The notes under the pieces: model-generated
What the model was told of the DNA's origin: nothing
Seen by the model: only the letters and a program-made list of their open reading frames with translations
Database searches by the model: none
Shown: in pieces, positions 1 through 5,611 of the stretch
Numbering within the stretch: the stretch's first letter is position 1
How the letters are laid out: the number at the start of each line of letters is the position of its first letter
Assembly (NCBI GenBank): GCA_964496705.1
Contig: CAZCBJ010000214.1
Location: forward strand, 1 to 6,743
DNA from: CAZCBJ01 sp964496705
GTDB taxonomy: Bacteria; Chloroflexota; Anaerolineae; Anaerolineales; Anaerolineaceae
Reading direction: 5' to 3'
Length of the DNA stretch: 6,743 nucleotides
Translations under genes and position numbers: made by a program

Positions 1-1254
1 CGCGGTGAGGCTGGGCCTCTCGCAGATATATATGCGTTAGGCGCGACACTGCACCATTTACTTACCCGCCGCGATCCACGCATCGAGCCTCCATTTTCTT
101 TTGCCGACCGTCCGATTCGGCAAATCAACCCCGCGGTTAGTCAAGAATTTGAAACCATCATCAACATCGCTTTGCAATACAATCCGAACGAAAGATTTCA
201 ATCTGCATCAGCCATGAAGGAAGCGCTAATCAACGTGGCGACCAAGACAGGTGCCATCAGCAAAATGGTGTACAGCGCCCCCATCATGTTGGACGAAGGC
301 ATAAAACCAATCTGGGTTTTCACTTGTGAGGATGAAATTCGCGGTTCGCCGACGTTTGATAATGGAGTAATCTATGTCGGCGCGTATGACAACAATCTCT
401 ATGCCATAAACGCTTTGAATGGGGAATTCCTATGGAAATTCCCAACGACGGGCGGTATCGCGGGAAGTCCATTGGTACAAGACGGAATCGTTTATGTTGG
501 CTCGGAAGACCAAAGTCTATATGCATTGTTGTGCAGGACAGGTAAAATTTCCTGGAGTTATATCACCAATGGTCCCATCCGCTCGTCGCCAAAGTATCTG
601 GAAGGGCATATCTTCTTTGGCTCGGATGATGGCTATTTTCATGCAGTGAATGTGCATAACAGTCGTGCACTGTGGAAATTTGATTCTGGTGCCCCAATCC
701 GCTCAACGCCTGCGATAGCGCATGATTTAATTTATTATGGAACCGAAGAAGGCGATGTGAATTGTGTTAGTTTTCAGGGTCAGTTAAAATGGCGTTTTTC
801 TGCCAAAAGGGCAGTGACATCGTCGCCTGTGGTGGGAAAAGGAATTTTATATTTTGCGTCAGTTGATTCAATTTTCTACGGCATTGATGCGAAATCGGGT
901 TGGGCAATCTGGCGGTACCGGATGGGTAAAGGATCGGTGAGCACACCGTGTTTGGCCGAAAATTTTGTCTTTTTTGGATCAGCAGATGGTTTTCTATATT
1001 GCCTTGATGCGGCGAATTCAAAAGAGATATGGAAATATAAAACAGACCATCAGGTCAGTGGTTCGCCAGTGGTGTATAAGGATTCGATTTATTGTGGTTC
1101 TGCTGATGGTAATTTATATTGTCTTGAGTACCGAACCGGGCGATTGCGTTGGAAATTTAACACGAAGGGTCCAATTACCGGAACTCCATTCATTGTGAAT
1201 GATGTTGTGTATATTGGGTCCTCGGATAGATGCCTTTATGCCTTGATGGCATAA
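1..1254 (+). CDS. Ser/Thr protein kinase (C-lobe only) fused to eight-repeat PQQ-type beta-propeller; 5' truncated
   Basis: Reading frame 1 is open from the first base, so the gene begins upstream of the window; 417 residues are visible. Residues 1-80 are the end of a Hanks-type kinase C-lobe: subdomain IX reads DIYALGATLHHLLT, with the invariant Asp at residue 9, and subdomain XI is NPNERF, with the invariant Arg at 65. ATP-binding and catalytic loops are outside the window. A linker of about 20 residues leads to eight repeats of the form W-x-F/Y...GSP...IYxGSxDxxLYAL, residues 105-417, expected to fold as an eight-bladed propeller like BamB or the C-terminal half of AfsK-type kinases. No hydrophobic span separates kinase and propeller, and the propeller has eight Cys, so I infer a cytoplasmic protein, unlike receptor kinases with extracellular sensors. 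It heads a run of phospho-signalling genes; the PP2C gene follows after 23 bases. It is not a PQQ dehydrogenase: the kinase part and the lack of a signal peptide argue against that. Confidence 0.93.
   Translation, partial: RGEAGPLADIYALGATLHHLLTRRDPRIEPPFSFADRPIRQINPAVSQEFETIINIALQYNPNERFQSASAMKEALINVATKTGAISKMVYSAPIMLDEGIKPIWVFTCEDEIRGSPTFDNGVIYVGAYDNNLYAINALNGEFLWKFPTTGGIAGSPLVQDGIVYVGSEDQSLYALLCRTGKISWSYITNGPIRSSPKYLEGHIFFGSDDGYFHAVNVHNSRALWKFDSGAPIRSTPAIAHDLIYYGTEEGDVNCVSFQGQLKWRFSAKRAVTSSPVVGKGILYFASVDSIFYGIDAKSGWAIWRYRMGKGSVSTPCLAENFVFFGSADGFLYCLDAANSKEIWKYKTDHQVSGSPVVYKDSIYCGSADGNLYCLEYRTGRLRWKFNTKGPITGTPFIVNDVVYIGSSDRCLYALMA
313..1251 (+). repeat. Eight tandem PQQ-propeller repeats, 120-bp period
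   Basis: The conserved Trp codon that opens each repeat lies at 313, 433, 553, 673, 790, 910, 1030 and 1150. The spacing is therefore 120 bases throughout except for one step of 117. Each unit has Trp, an SP or TP turn about 11-12 residues later, a beta strand ending in Tyr/Phe-x-Gly-Ser, and usually LYAL or LYCL followed by TG. The units have diverged at DNA level: repeats 6 and 7 share 9 of 11 residues around GSADGxLYCL (976 and 1096 onwards) but differ mainly at third codon positions. This is an old protein repeat rather than a recent DNA duplication. Confidence 0.9.
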
Positions 1255-1266
1255 TTCATCAGCAAT

Positions 1267-1272
1267 GGAGGG
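1267..1272 (+). promoter_or_regulatory. Ribosome binding site fixing a TTG start for the PP2C gene
   Basis: GGAGGG lies five bases before the in-frame TTG at 1278. The upstream in-frame ATG at 1230 overlaps the kinase gene and has no purine-rich site before it. The extra 16 residues it would add do not resemble a PP2C N-terminus. The TTG is therefore the better start. Confidence 0.75.
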
Positions 1273-1277
1273 TTTTC

Positions 1278-2171
1278 TTGAATAATTTTTTTCGGAAAAT
1301 ATTTACCAAAAAGAAAAAACCCGTTTTAGATGTAAAAACAGCTCCTTTGTCAGATGAGCAATTGTTAACGGTATCTATTCAACGCGAGACCTATAAACCT
1401 TTGCAATATATCTTTGGGTGTGGTCAGTCTGTTGGTATACAAAGAGATCACAATGAAGATTGTCTTTTAGCTTTTGGAGGCACTCTTTCTGGAGGGGATG
1501 ATGAGGTGCCTTTTGGGGTATTCATCGTTGCTGATGGGATGGGAGGGCATCAGCATGGGGAGATTGCCAGCAATGTAGCGGCGCGAACGATGGCTGAGTA
1601 TCTTTTCATGAAAATATACCCATCTCTCCTGGGAATTCAAGGATCGCCGATCTCCGAGCCAATTCAAGAGACGATGGATAACGGCGTGCGTGAGGCGCAT
1701 CTGGCTGTCGTTCGCAAAGCACCGGGAGGAGGAACCACGCTGACTGCTGCGTTGGTGATTGGAGAACAGGTCACATTGGCCCATGTAGGCGACAGCCGGG
1801 CGTATTTTATATATCCAGATGGGCGAACCCAAATCATGACTCAAGACCATTCGGTGGTGCGCAGGTTGGTTGAACTTGGACAGATGAGCGAGAAGGATGC
1901 CGCGGCATCGACTCAAAGAAATGTTTTATATCGGGCATTGGGACAACCAGATCCTTTCAAGCCGGATATCGCCAATTACTTGATGCCTCATCCAGGATAC
2001 CTGCTCCTGTGCAGTGATGGATTATGGGGAGTGGTACCAGACCCAGAAATATTTAGGATTGTCGCTGCCTCGCCAAATCCTGCCAAAGCTTGCAATCAAC
2101 TGGTAGAAGCTGCAAATTCTGCCGGCGGACCGGATAACATCAGTGTTGTGCTCATCCAATATCTGTCGTAA
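1278..2171 (+). CDS. PP2C-family (PPM) Ser/Thr protein phosphatase
   Basis: A 297-residue protein that should hydrolyse phosphoserine/phosphothreonine esters using two or more Mn2+/Mg2+ ions, most simply reversing the upstream kinase. All family motifs are present in order: R-x-H-NED at 56-61, DGMGGH at 86-91, GGGTT at 150-154, HVGDSRAY at 169-176, QDHS at 189-192, RNVLYRALG at 214-222, SDGLWG at 246-251 and GGPDN at 283-287. The metal-binding aspartates (86, 247, 286) are intact, so it should be active. The catalytic domain starts near residue 45. Before it is a short tail with a basic, Phe-rich start (NNFFRKIFTKKKK) that could touch the membrane or a partner; this is inference. No transmembrane helix is seen, so it is cytoplasmic. 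Start TTG 1278 was chosen from the GGAGGG site; an ATG at 1230 would give 313 residues. It sits 23 bases after the kinase gene and 26 before the J-VWA gene, probably in one transcript. Confidence 0.95.
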   Translation: MNNFFRKIFTKKKKPVLDVKTAPLSDEQLLTVSIQRETYKPLQYIFGCGQSVGIQRDHNEDCLLAFGGTLSGGDDEVPFGVFIVADGMGGHQHGEIASNVAARTMAEYLFMKIYPSLLGIQGSPISEPIQETMDNGVREAHLAVVRKAPGGGTTLTAALVIGEQVTLAHVGDSRAYFIYPDGRTQIMTQDHSVVRRLVELGQMSEKDAAASTQRNVLYRALGQPDPFKPDIANYLMPHPGYLLLCSDGLWGVVPDPEIFRIVAASPNPAKACNQLVEAANSAGGPDNISVVLIQYLS

Positions 2172-2184
2172 ATTCGACCTAGAC

Positions 2185-2190
2185 AGGTGA
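2185..2190 (+). promoter_or_regulatory. Ribosome binding site of the J-VWA gene
   Basis: AGGTGA lies seven bases before ATG 2198. It is only four bases before the in-frame GTG at 2195, which makes the ATG the likelier start. Confidence 0.6.
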
Positions 2191-2197
2191 TTGAGTG

Positions 2198-3670
2198 ATG
2201 GTTGAGAAAGATTTATATCAGGTATTAGGTTTACCGATTCATTGCACACCCGAGGAGATTCGCTTGGCTTATTTTGACGCTGCCAAGCGTTACCATCCGG
2301 ACACCAACCATAGTCCAGATGCCAATGAGCAGTTCATTGCCATACAACAGGCTTACGATATTCTCAGTGTGCCTCAGAAAAAGGTTGCCTATGATCAATC
2401 CTTACCTAAAGATGCTTTTTCCAAGAATATCTCGATAAAATTCCACAGTTCGCGGTCTAAATTAAGAATAATGGCGGAACCGCAATTGATCTATGCTCTG
2501 TTAGAAATAGAGAATATCTCTGATCTCGATAAAAACAACCTGCCGTGCACACATATTTGTCTGGTTATTGACCGCTCCACCTCCATGGAGGGTGAGCGGA
2601 TGGACATGGTAAAGAAAAGTGTTGTACAACTTTTCCGGAAAATGCGCCCCAAGGATTACATATCCGTTGTGTCCTTCAGCGACCGCGCGGAAGTTGTCCT
2701 TCCTCCAACACAAATCAATAGTCTTGATCGATTTGAGTTCGAGGTGGCCTTAATCAGGCCCGGTGGCGGGACGGAGATATTTCAAGGTCTTGATTTGGGA
2801 TTAAGGCAGATTAAGAGGCTGGCGCGCAGTAATATCATTGGGCAAGTGATTCTCGTGACTGATGGGCACACCTATGGAGACGAACAAGCTTGCTTGGATG
2901 CTGCTTCACAGGCTGCTTCTGAAGGAATCATTATTAACGCTCTCGGAATTGGCAATGAGTGGAATGATGAATTTCTGGAAACGATTTCCTCCAGGAGCGG
3001 TGGAAAGACTTTTTTTGCCACCAGCCCACAGGAAATCCCCAAGATGATCAAGTTTTTAGCATCGGCGAGTCAGTGGGTTTATTCCAGAAATTTGGAGTTT
3101 CATTGTGTCAGTGCACCGCCTGCTCATCTGAATTATTCGTATCAAGTTCATCCTGTGCTTCAAGAGTTGAAACAATTCCCTGTGATTCAGTTAGGTCACA
3201 TCATTTATCAGAGCAGGCTGTTGGTTTTATTTGAAATTGTCATAAAACAGTTGCCTGAAGGAATCGACCGGCTGCAGGTAATTAATGGAATGCTGCAAAT
3301 GGAATTGCCTGACGGCAGTAACCAGCAATTCAAACTCGATTTGACTCTCCCGGTTTCTGATAAAACAATGGATGAATATCCGCCATCCTTGATTACTGAT
3401 GCACTCTCCAAAGTTACTTTGTTTCGCTTGCAAGAACGAGCAAAGCAGGAGGTCGCCTCTGGGAATCACATCGAGGCTGATAAACACTTGCAATACCTTG
3501 CAACTCGACTGCTTTCCAGGGGAGAGCGAGAGCTGGCGCATACAATCTTAAGTGAAGCAGAACACATTCGGCAAACACATTCTTTTACCCGAAGCGGGGA
3601 TAAACGGATAAAATATGGTACACGAGGATTGAGCTTGCCAGCCAAGACAGAGGCGGATGCGGAGGTGTGA
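2198..3670 (+). CDS. J-domain / von Willebrand factor A (VWA) fusion protein
   Basis: A 490-residue protein with an unusual join. Residues 4-68 are a J domain with the HPD motif at 33-35, the element that stimulates Hsp70 ATPase. The Gly/Phe region, zinc fingers and client-binding domains of true DnaJ are absent. A beta-rich stretch (about 76-115) leads into a VWA domain (about 117-287) with a complete metal-ion-dependent adhesion site: D125-x-S127-x-S129, T192 in GGGTEIF and D222 in VTDG. It should bind Mg2+ and a partner's acidic group. After it come another beta-rich part (about 290-385) and a charged helical segment (about 390-460). No signal peptide or membrane span is seen, so it is cytosolic. 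I infer a scaffold or chaperone-recruiting component of the kinase/phosphatase module; the substrate is unknown. ATG 2198 fits the AGGTGA site better than GTG 2195. Its stop shares one base with the next start, indicating translational coupling. Confidence 0.9.
   Translation: MVEKDLYQVLGLPIHCTPEEIRLAYFDAAKRYHPDTNHSPDANEQFIAIQQAYDILSVPQKKVAYDQSLPKDAFSKNISIKFHSSRSKLRIMAEPQLIYALLEIENISDLDKNNLPCTHICLVIDRSTSMEGERMDMVKKSVVQLFRKMRPKDYISVVSFSDRAEVVLPPTQINSLDRFEFEVALIRPGGGTEIFQGLDLGLRQIKRLARSNIIGQVILVTDGHTYGDEQACLDAASQAASEGIIINALGIGNEWNDEFLETISSRSGGKTFFATSPQEIPKMIKFLASASQWVYSRNLEFHCVSAPPAHLNYSYQVHPVLQELKQFPVIQLGHIIYQSRLLVLFEIVIKQLPEGIDRLQVINGMLQMELPDGSNQQFKLDLTLPVSDKTMDEYPPSLITDALSKVTLFRLQERAKQEVASGNHIEADKHLQYLATRLLSRGERELAHTILSEAEHIRQTHSFTRSGDKRIKYGTRGLSLPAKTEADAEV
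3661..3665 (+). promoter_or_regulatory. Ribosome binding site of the FHA gene, inside the end of the J-VWA gene
   Basis: GGAGG lies within the last codons of the preceding gene, four bases before ATG 3670. GTG 3667 is only one base away from it and is unlikely to be used. Because this start overlaps the preceding stop (TGATG), the two genes are probably translated in a coupled way. Confidence 0.65.
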
Positions 3671-4185
3671 TGATCATTTGTCAAAATTGCCGCAATAAAG
3701 AAATGGAAGGCGCATTGTTTTGCAGTGAGTGTGGCGCGCAACTGGTTGTTGGCGATCACAGCGTAACTCGTACCATTTCTGAAACCTCCACCGAAATTCC
3801 AGCCATCTCGTCAACACCTATGGATGAGCAGGGTGTTCATACCAAACTGGATGCATCATTGCCGGTGATATCGTTGTTGGTGGTAGGGTTTGAGAAGGTT
3901 ATCCCACTCAGCGGGAAGTCAGAATTCACATTAGGAAGAATATCAGAGGGTCAACCAGTGTTGCCAGACGTGGACTTGACTCAATATGATGCGTATAGCC
4001 AAGGTGTTTCCAGGCTGCATGTGTCCATAAAATTGGATCCCCTCAAGGTGATGGTGGTTGACTTGGGCTCCGCAAACGGGACAAGGGTTAATGGGCAGAA
4101 AATTATGCCCCATATCGATTACCCATTGTCTCATGGAGATATTTTAGCTCTGGGTAAACTAAAAATCCAAATTTATATACAATAG
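3670..4185 (+). CDS. Zinc-ribbon / FHA domain protein
   Basis: A 171-residue protein with two recognisable parts. Residues 4-22 form a short zinc ribbon with paired cysteines, C4-x2-C7 and C18-x2-C21, the latter in CSECG. Residues 66-170 are a forkhead-associated domain, which binds phosphothreonine peptides. Its signature residues are all visible: LGR (88-90), SRLH (114-117), SANGTRVNG (134-142) and LSHGD before the last strand. The intervening linker (about 30-60) is rich in Thr and Ser (TRTISETSTEIPA), a plausible phosphorylation target that could dock onto its own FHA domain as in mycobacterial GarA; this is inference. It likely reads marks placed by the kinase of gene 1. No membrane segment is present. 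The start overlaps the J-VWA stop by one base, and the next gene follows after 16 bases. Confidence 0.93.
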   Translation: MIICQNCRNKEMEGALFCSECGAQLVVGDHSVTRTISETSTEIPAISSTPMDEQGVHTKLDASLPVISLLVVGFEKVIPLSGKSEFTLGRISEGQPVLPDVDLTQYDAYSQGVSRLHVSIKLDPLKVMVVDLGSANGTRVNGQKIMPHIDYPLSHGDILALGKLKIQIYIQ

Positions 4186-4201
4186 ATTACTGGGAACAAG
4201 T

Positions 4202-4441
4202 ATGATCACAGTCATTTTACATCTCGCAAATGAAGATCCAGTTTTAGGCGATATTGACGATTTTCCTGGTTCGGCAGACACCATCATCACCATTAAAAAC
4301 CCGCGCAGGCGGGATGGAAAAGATGTTCATTATTTAGAAGCCGATGTCACTACGGTTATCTGGCCGATCAATAGGATTAGCTTTATCGAAATTATGCCAA
4401 GCGGTGAAGAAGAGGAAATCATTGGTTTTGTGAGAGAATAA
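4202..4441 (+). CDS. Small conserved-looking protein of unknown function (79 aa)
   Basis: I do not recognise this protein. It is 79 residues, soluble and acidic at both ends, with a basic patch in the middle (NPRRRDGKD, about 33-41). Alternating hydrophobic patterns (ITVILHLA, TIITIKN, DVTTVIWPI, RISFIEIM, EIIGFV) suggest a small all-beta fold of five or so strands, perhaps a barrel; that is inference from the pattern only. There are no Cys, no signal peptide and no membrane helix. Its reality as a gene is supported by the ATG preceded by GGGA six bases upstream, the tight fit between neighbours (16-base gap before, 3-base gap after), and coding-like composition. Because it ends three bases before the response-regulator start, the two are probably co-translated and may work together. 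A superficially similar small all-beta DUF family is possible but unproven. Confidence 0.75.
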   Translation: MITVILHLANEDPVLGDIDDFPGSADTIITIKNPRRRDGKDVHYLEADVTTVIWPINRISFIEIMPSGEEEEIIGFVRE

Positions 4442-4444
4442 CAT

Positions 4445-5158
4445 ATGCTGGATGAGACTTTTCCCAACCGAACTATCCTGGTGGTTGATGACGAAGAACG
4501 GATGGCCAGGTTTATTCGTCTTAATTTGGAACACGATGGCTTTCATGTAATTGAAATTTACCGAGGCATAAAGGTTATTCCGGCTTTACGGGATTCGCTG
4601 GCGGACCTGGTCATTCTGGATGTGATGCTGCCTGACATTGACGGATTTGAAGTGTTGCGCCTCATCCGTGAAACATCTTCGGTTCCGGTCATCATGTTAA
4701 CCGCGAAAGGTGAAGAAGACGATCGTGTTCGCGGCTTGGAGTTGGGTGCTGACGATTATGTAACCAAACCGTTCAGTCCCCGCGAGCTTGTCAGTCGTGT
4801 TCGCGCGGTTCTGCGCAGAGCAGAAGGTTCTGGCATCAGTTCTCAGGAAGTGATTCAAGTTGATGAGCGGTTAAAGATTGATTTTGGACGGCGAGAGGTC
4901 TGGGTGGATGGTAATTTGGTTAAACTACGTCCAACTGAATACCGATTACTTTTCCACCTGGTGCAAAATGCCGGATGGGTGCTGACATTTGATCAAATAC
5001 TGGCAAAAGTCTGGGGATATGAATACCGGGATGAGACTCATTATGTGCGCCTTTATGTGAACTATCTGCGCCAAAAAATTGAGGAAAATCCTACGGCTCC
5101 AAAGTATATTCTGACTGAGCGGGGTGTCGGATATCGTTTTATTGATTTTCGTCGCTAG
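4445..5158 (+). CDS. OmpR/PhoB-family response regulator (KdpE-like C-terminus), no partner kinase in window
   Basis: A 237-residue DNA-binding response regulator. The receiver domain (about 10-122) has every key residue: the acidic pair D15/D16, phospho-acceptor D59 in ILDVMLPD, T86 in MLTAK and K108 in KPF. The C-terminal winged helix (about 135-235) has the family's LRPTEYRLL start, a recognition helix near THYVRLYVNYLRQK (198-211) and the closing GVGYRF wing. The phrasing of this last part, including the conserved THY, is closest to KdpE, but no kdp genes are present, so I give no symbol. Phosphorylation at D59 should favour dimerisation and binding to direct-repeat operators. It starts three bases after the small unknown gene, with a weak GAGAGA site seven bases before the ATG. 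No histidine kinase lies next to it on the visible side, so its kinase is elsewhere, or it is also controlled by the Ser/Thr kinase of the operon (inference). Confidence 0.95.
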   Translation: MLDETFPNRTILVVDDEERMARFIRLNLEHDGFHVIEIYRGIKVIPALRDSLADLVILDVMLPDIDGFEVLRLIRETSSVPVIMLTAKGEEDDRVRGLELGADDYVTKPFSPRELVSRVRAVLRRAEGSGISSQEVIQVDERLKIDFGRREVWVDGNLVKLRPTEYRLLFHLVQNAGWVLTFDQILAKVWGYEYRDETHYVRLYVNYLRQKIEENPTAPKYILTERGVGYRFIDFRR

Positions 5159-5171
5159 GTGGAATTTATTA

Positions 5172-5180
5172 TGTTATACT
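5172..5180 (+). promoter_or_regulatory. Probable extended -10 promoter for thioredoxin
   Basis: TGTTATACT combines the TGn extension with a -10 hexamer TATACT (5175-5180), close to TATAAT. At a normal 17-base spacing the -35 position (5152-5157) reads TCGCTA and is poor, as expected for extended -10 promoters. Transcription would start near 5187, giving a leader of about 22 bases with a strong ribosome site. It lies just beyond the response-regulator stop, so thioredoxin can be expressed apart from the signalling genes. Confidence 0.55.
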
Positions 5181-5195
5181 CACGACCTATTTCAT

Positions 5196-5202
5196 GGAGG
5201 AG
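5196..5202 (+). promoter_or_regulatory. Strong ribosome binding site of the thioredoxin gene
   Basis: GGAGGAG lies six bases before ATG 5209. It is the strongest Shine-Dalgarno match in the window and suggests high expression. Confidence 0.8.
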
Positions 5203-5208
5203 TAAAAA

Positions 5209-5556
5209 ATGATTGATGAGCCCATTCATGTAACCGACGCAGCTTTTGAAAAAACGATTATGCAATCACCCATTCCAGTAGTTGTGGATTTCTGGGCGCC
5301 ATGGTGCGGACCTTGCAGGATGGTTGCTCCAATCTTGGATAAGATTGCCAAAGAATACACCGGGAATTTATTGGTAGCAAAAGTGAATGTGGATGAAGAG
5401 CAGGATTGGGCGGGACGTTTTGGTATTCAGAATATTCCAACCATGCTTTTTATTGCCAATGGAAAAGTTATCCATACCCAGGTGGGTGCGATGCCTGAAA
5501 GGATGTTAAGAGATACACTCACTCAATTCCTGGATGTCGCCGGGACGCCAGGATAA
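5209..5556 (+). CDS. trxA: Thioredoxin
   Basis: A 115-residue cytosolic thioredoxin, close to the usual 105-110. It reduces protein disulfides and is itself recycled by thioredoxin reductase. The active site WCGPC spans 32-36 (redox cysteines C33 and C36) within the classic VVDFWAPWCGPCRM context. The buried Asp (D27) and the cis-proline P77 (NIPT) opposite the active site are present, as is the KVNVDEE strand-turn. It has no signal peptide, which argues against a periplasmic thiol-disulfide oxidase. The gene has its own promoter and ribosome site, and ends 25 bases before an intrinsic terminator, so it appears to be a single-gene unit. Genomes often have several thioredoxin paralogues, so the trxA symbol denotes the family rather than proven orthology. 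Confidence 0.96.
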   Translation: MIDEPIHVTDAAFEKTIMQSPIPVVVDFWAPWCGPCRMVAPILDKIAKEYTGNLLVAKVNVDEEQDWAGRFGIQNIPTMLFIANGKVIHTQVGAMPERMLRDTLTQFLDVAGTPG

Positions 5557-5580
5557 TTTCAAGCCTATTTCATCATTTCG

Positions 5581-5611
5581 TGGGCAGCCACATCAGGCTG
5601 CCCATTTTTTT
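5581..5611 (+). terminator. Intrinsic terminator of thioredoxin
   Basis: A perfect 9-bp stem (TGGGCAGCC at 5581-5589 pairing with GGCTGCCCA at 5596-5604) with a six-base loop ACATCA is followed directly by seven T residues (5605-5611). Polarity suits the + strand: on the - strand the hairpin is followed by CGAAATGATG rather than a T tract. The T tract overlaps the murA stop codon (5610-5612), so the two convergent genes end back to back. Confidence 0.93.

Noticed and set aside
1..1254. Reading the first gene as a PQQ-dependent dehydrogenase or outer-membrane BamB
   Set aside because: The kinase C-lobe motifs precede the repeats in the same frame, and there is no signal peptide or lipobox; only the fold is shared.
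1230..1277. ATG 1230 as the PP2C start
   Set aside because: It overlaps the kinase gene, has no ribosome site, and adds 16 residues of non-family sequence; TTG 1278 has GGAGGG at proper spacing.
1467..1916. A 149-codon open frame on the - strand
   Set aside because: It lies wholly inside the PP2C gene, opposite its conserved motifs, and its translation shows no recognisable domain; it is a shadow frame.
2198..2401. Calling the third gene dnaJ or cbpA
   Set aside because: Only the J domain is present; the Gly/Phe region, zinc fingers and C-terminal client-binding domains are replaced by a VWA protein.
4172..4183. AT-rich -10-like stretch (TTTATATACAAT) near the end of the FHA gene
   Set aside because: No convincing -35 or TG extension, it lies in coding sequence, and the next genes are tightly coupled; chance is the simpler explanation.
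5581..5604. The hairpin as a terminator for murA as well
   Set aside because: On the - strand the bases after the hairpin are not T-rich, so there is no intrinsic-terminator signature in that direction.
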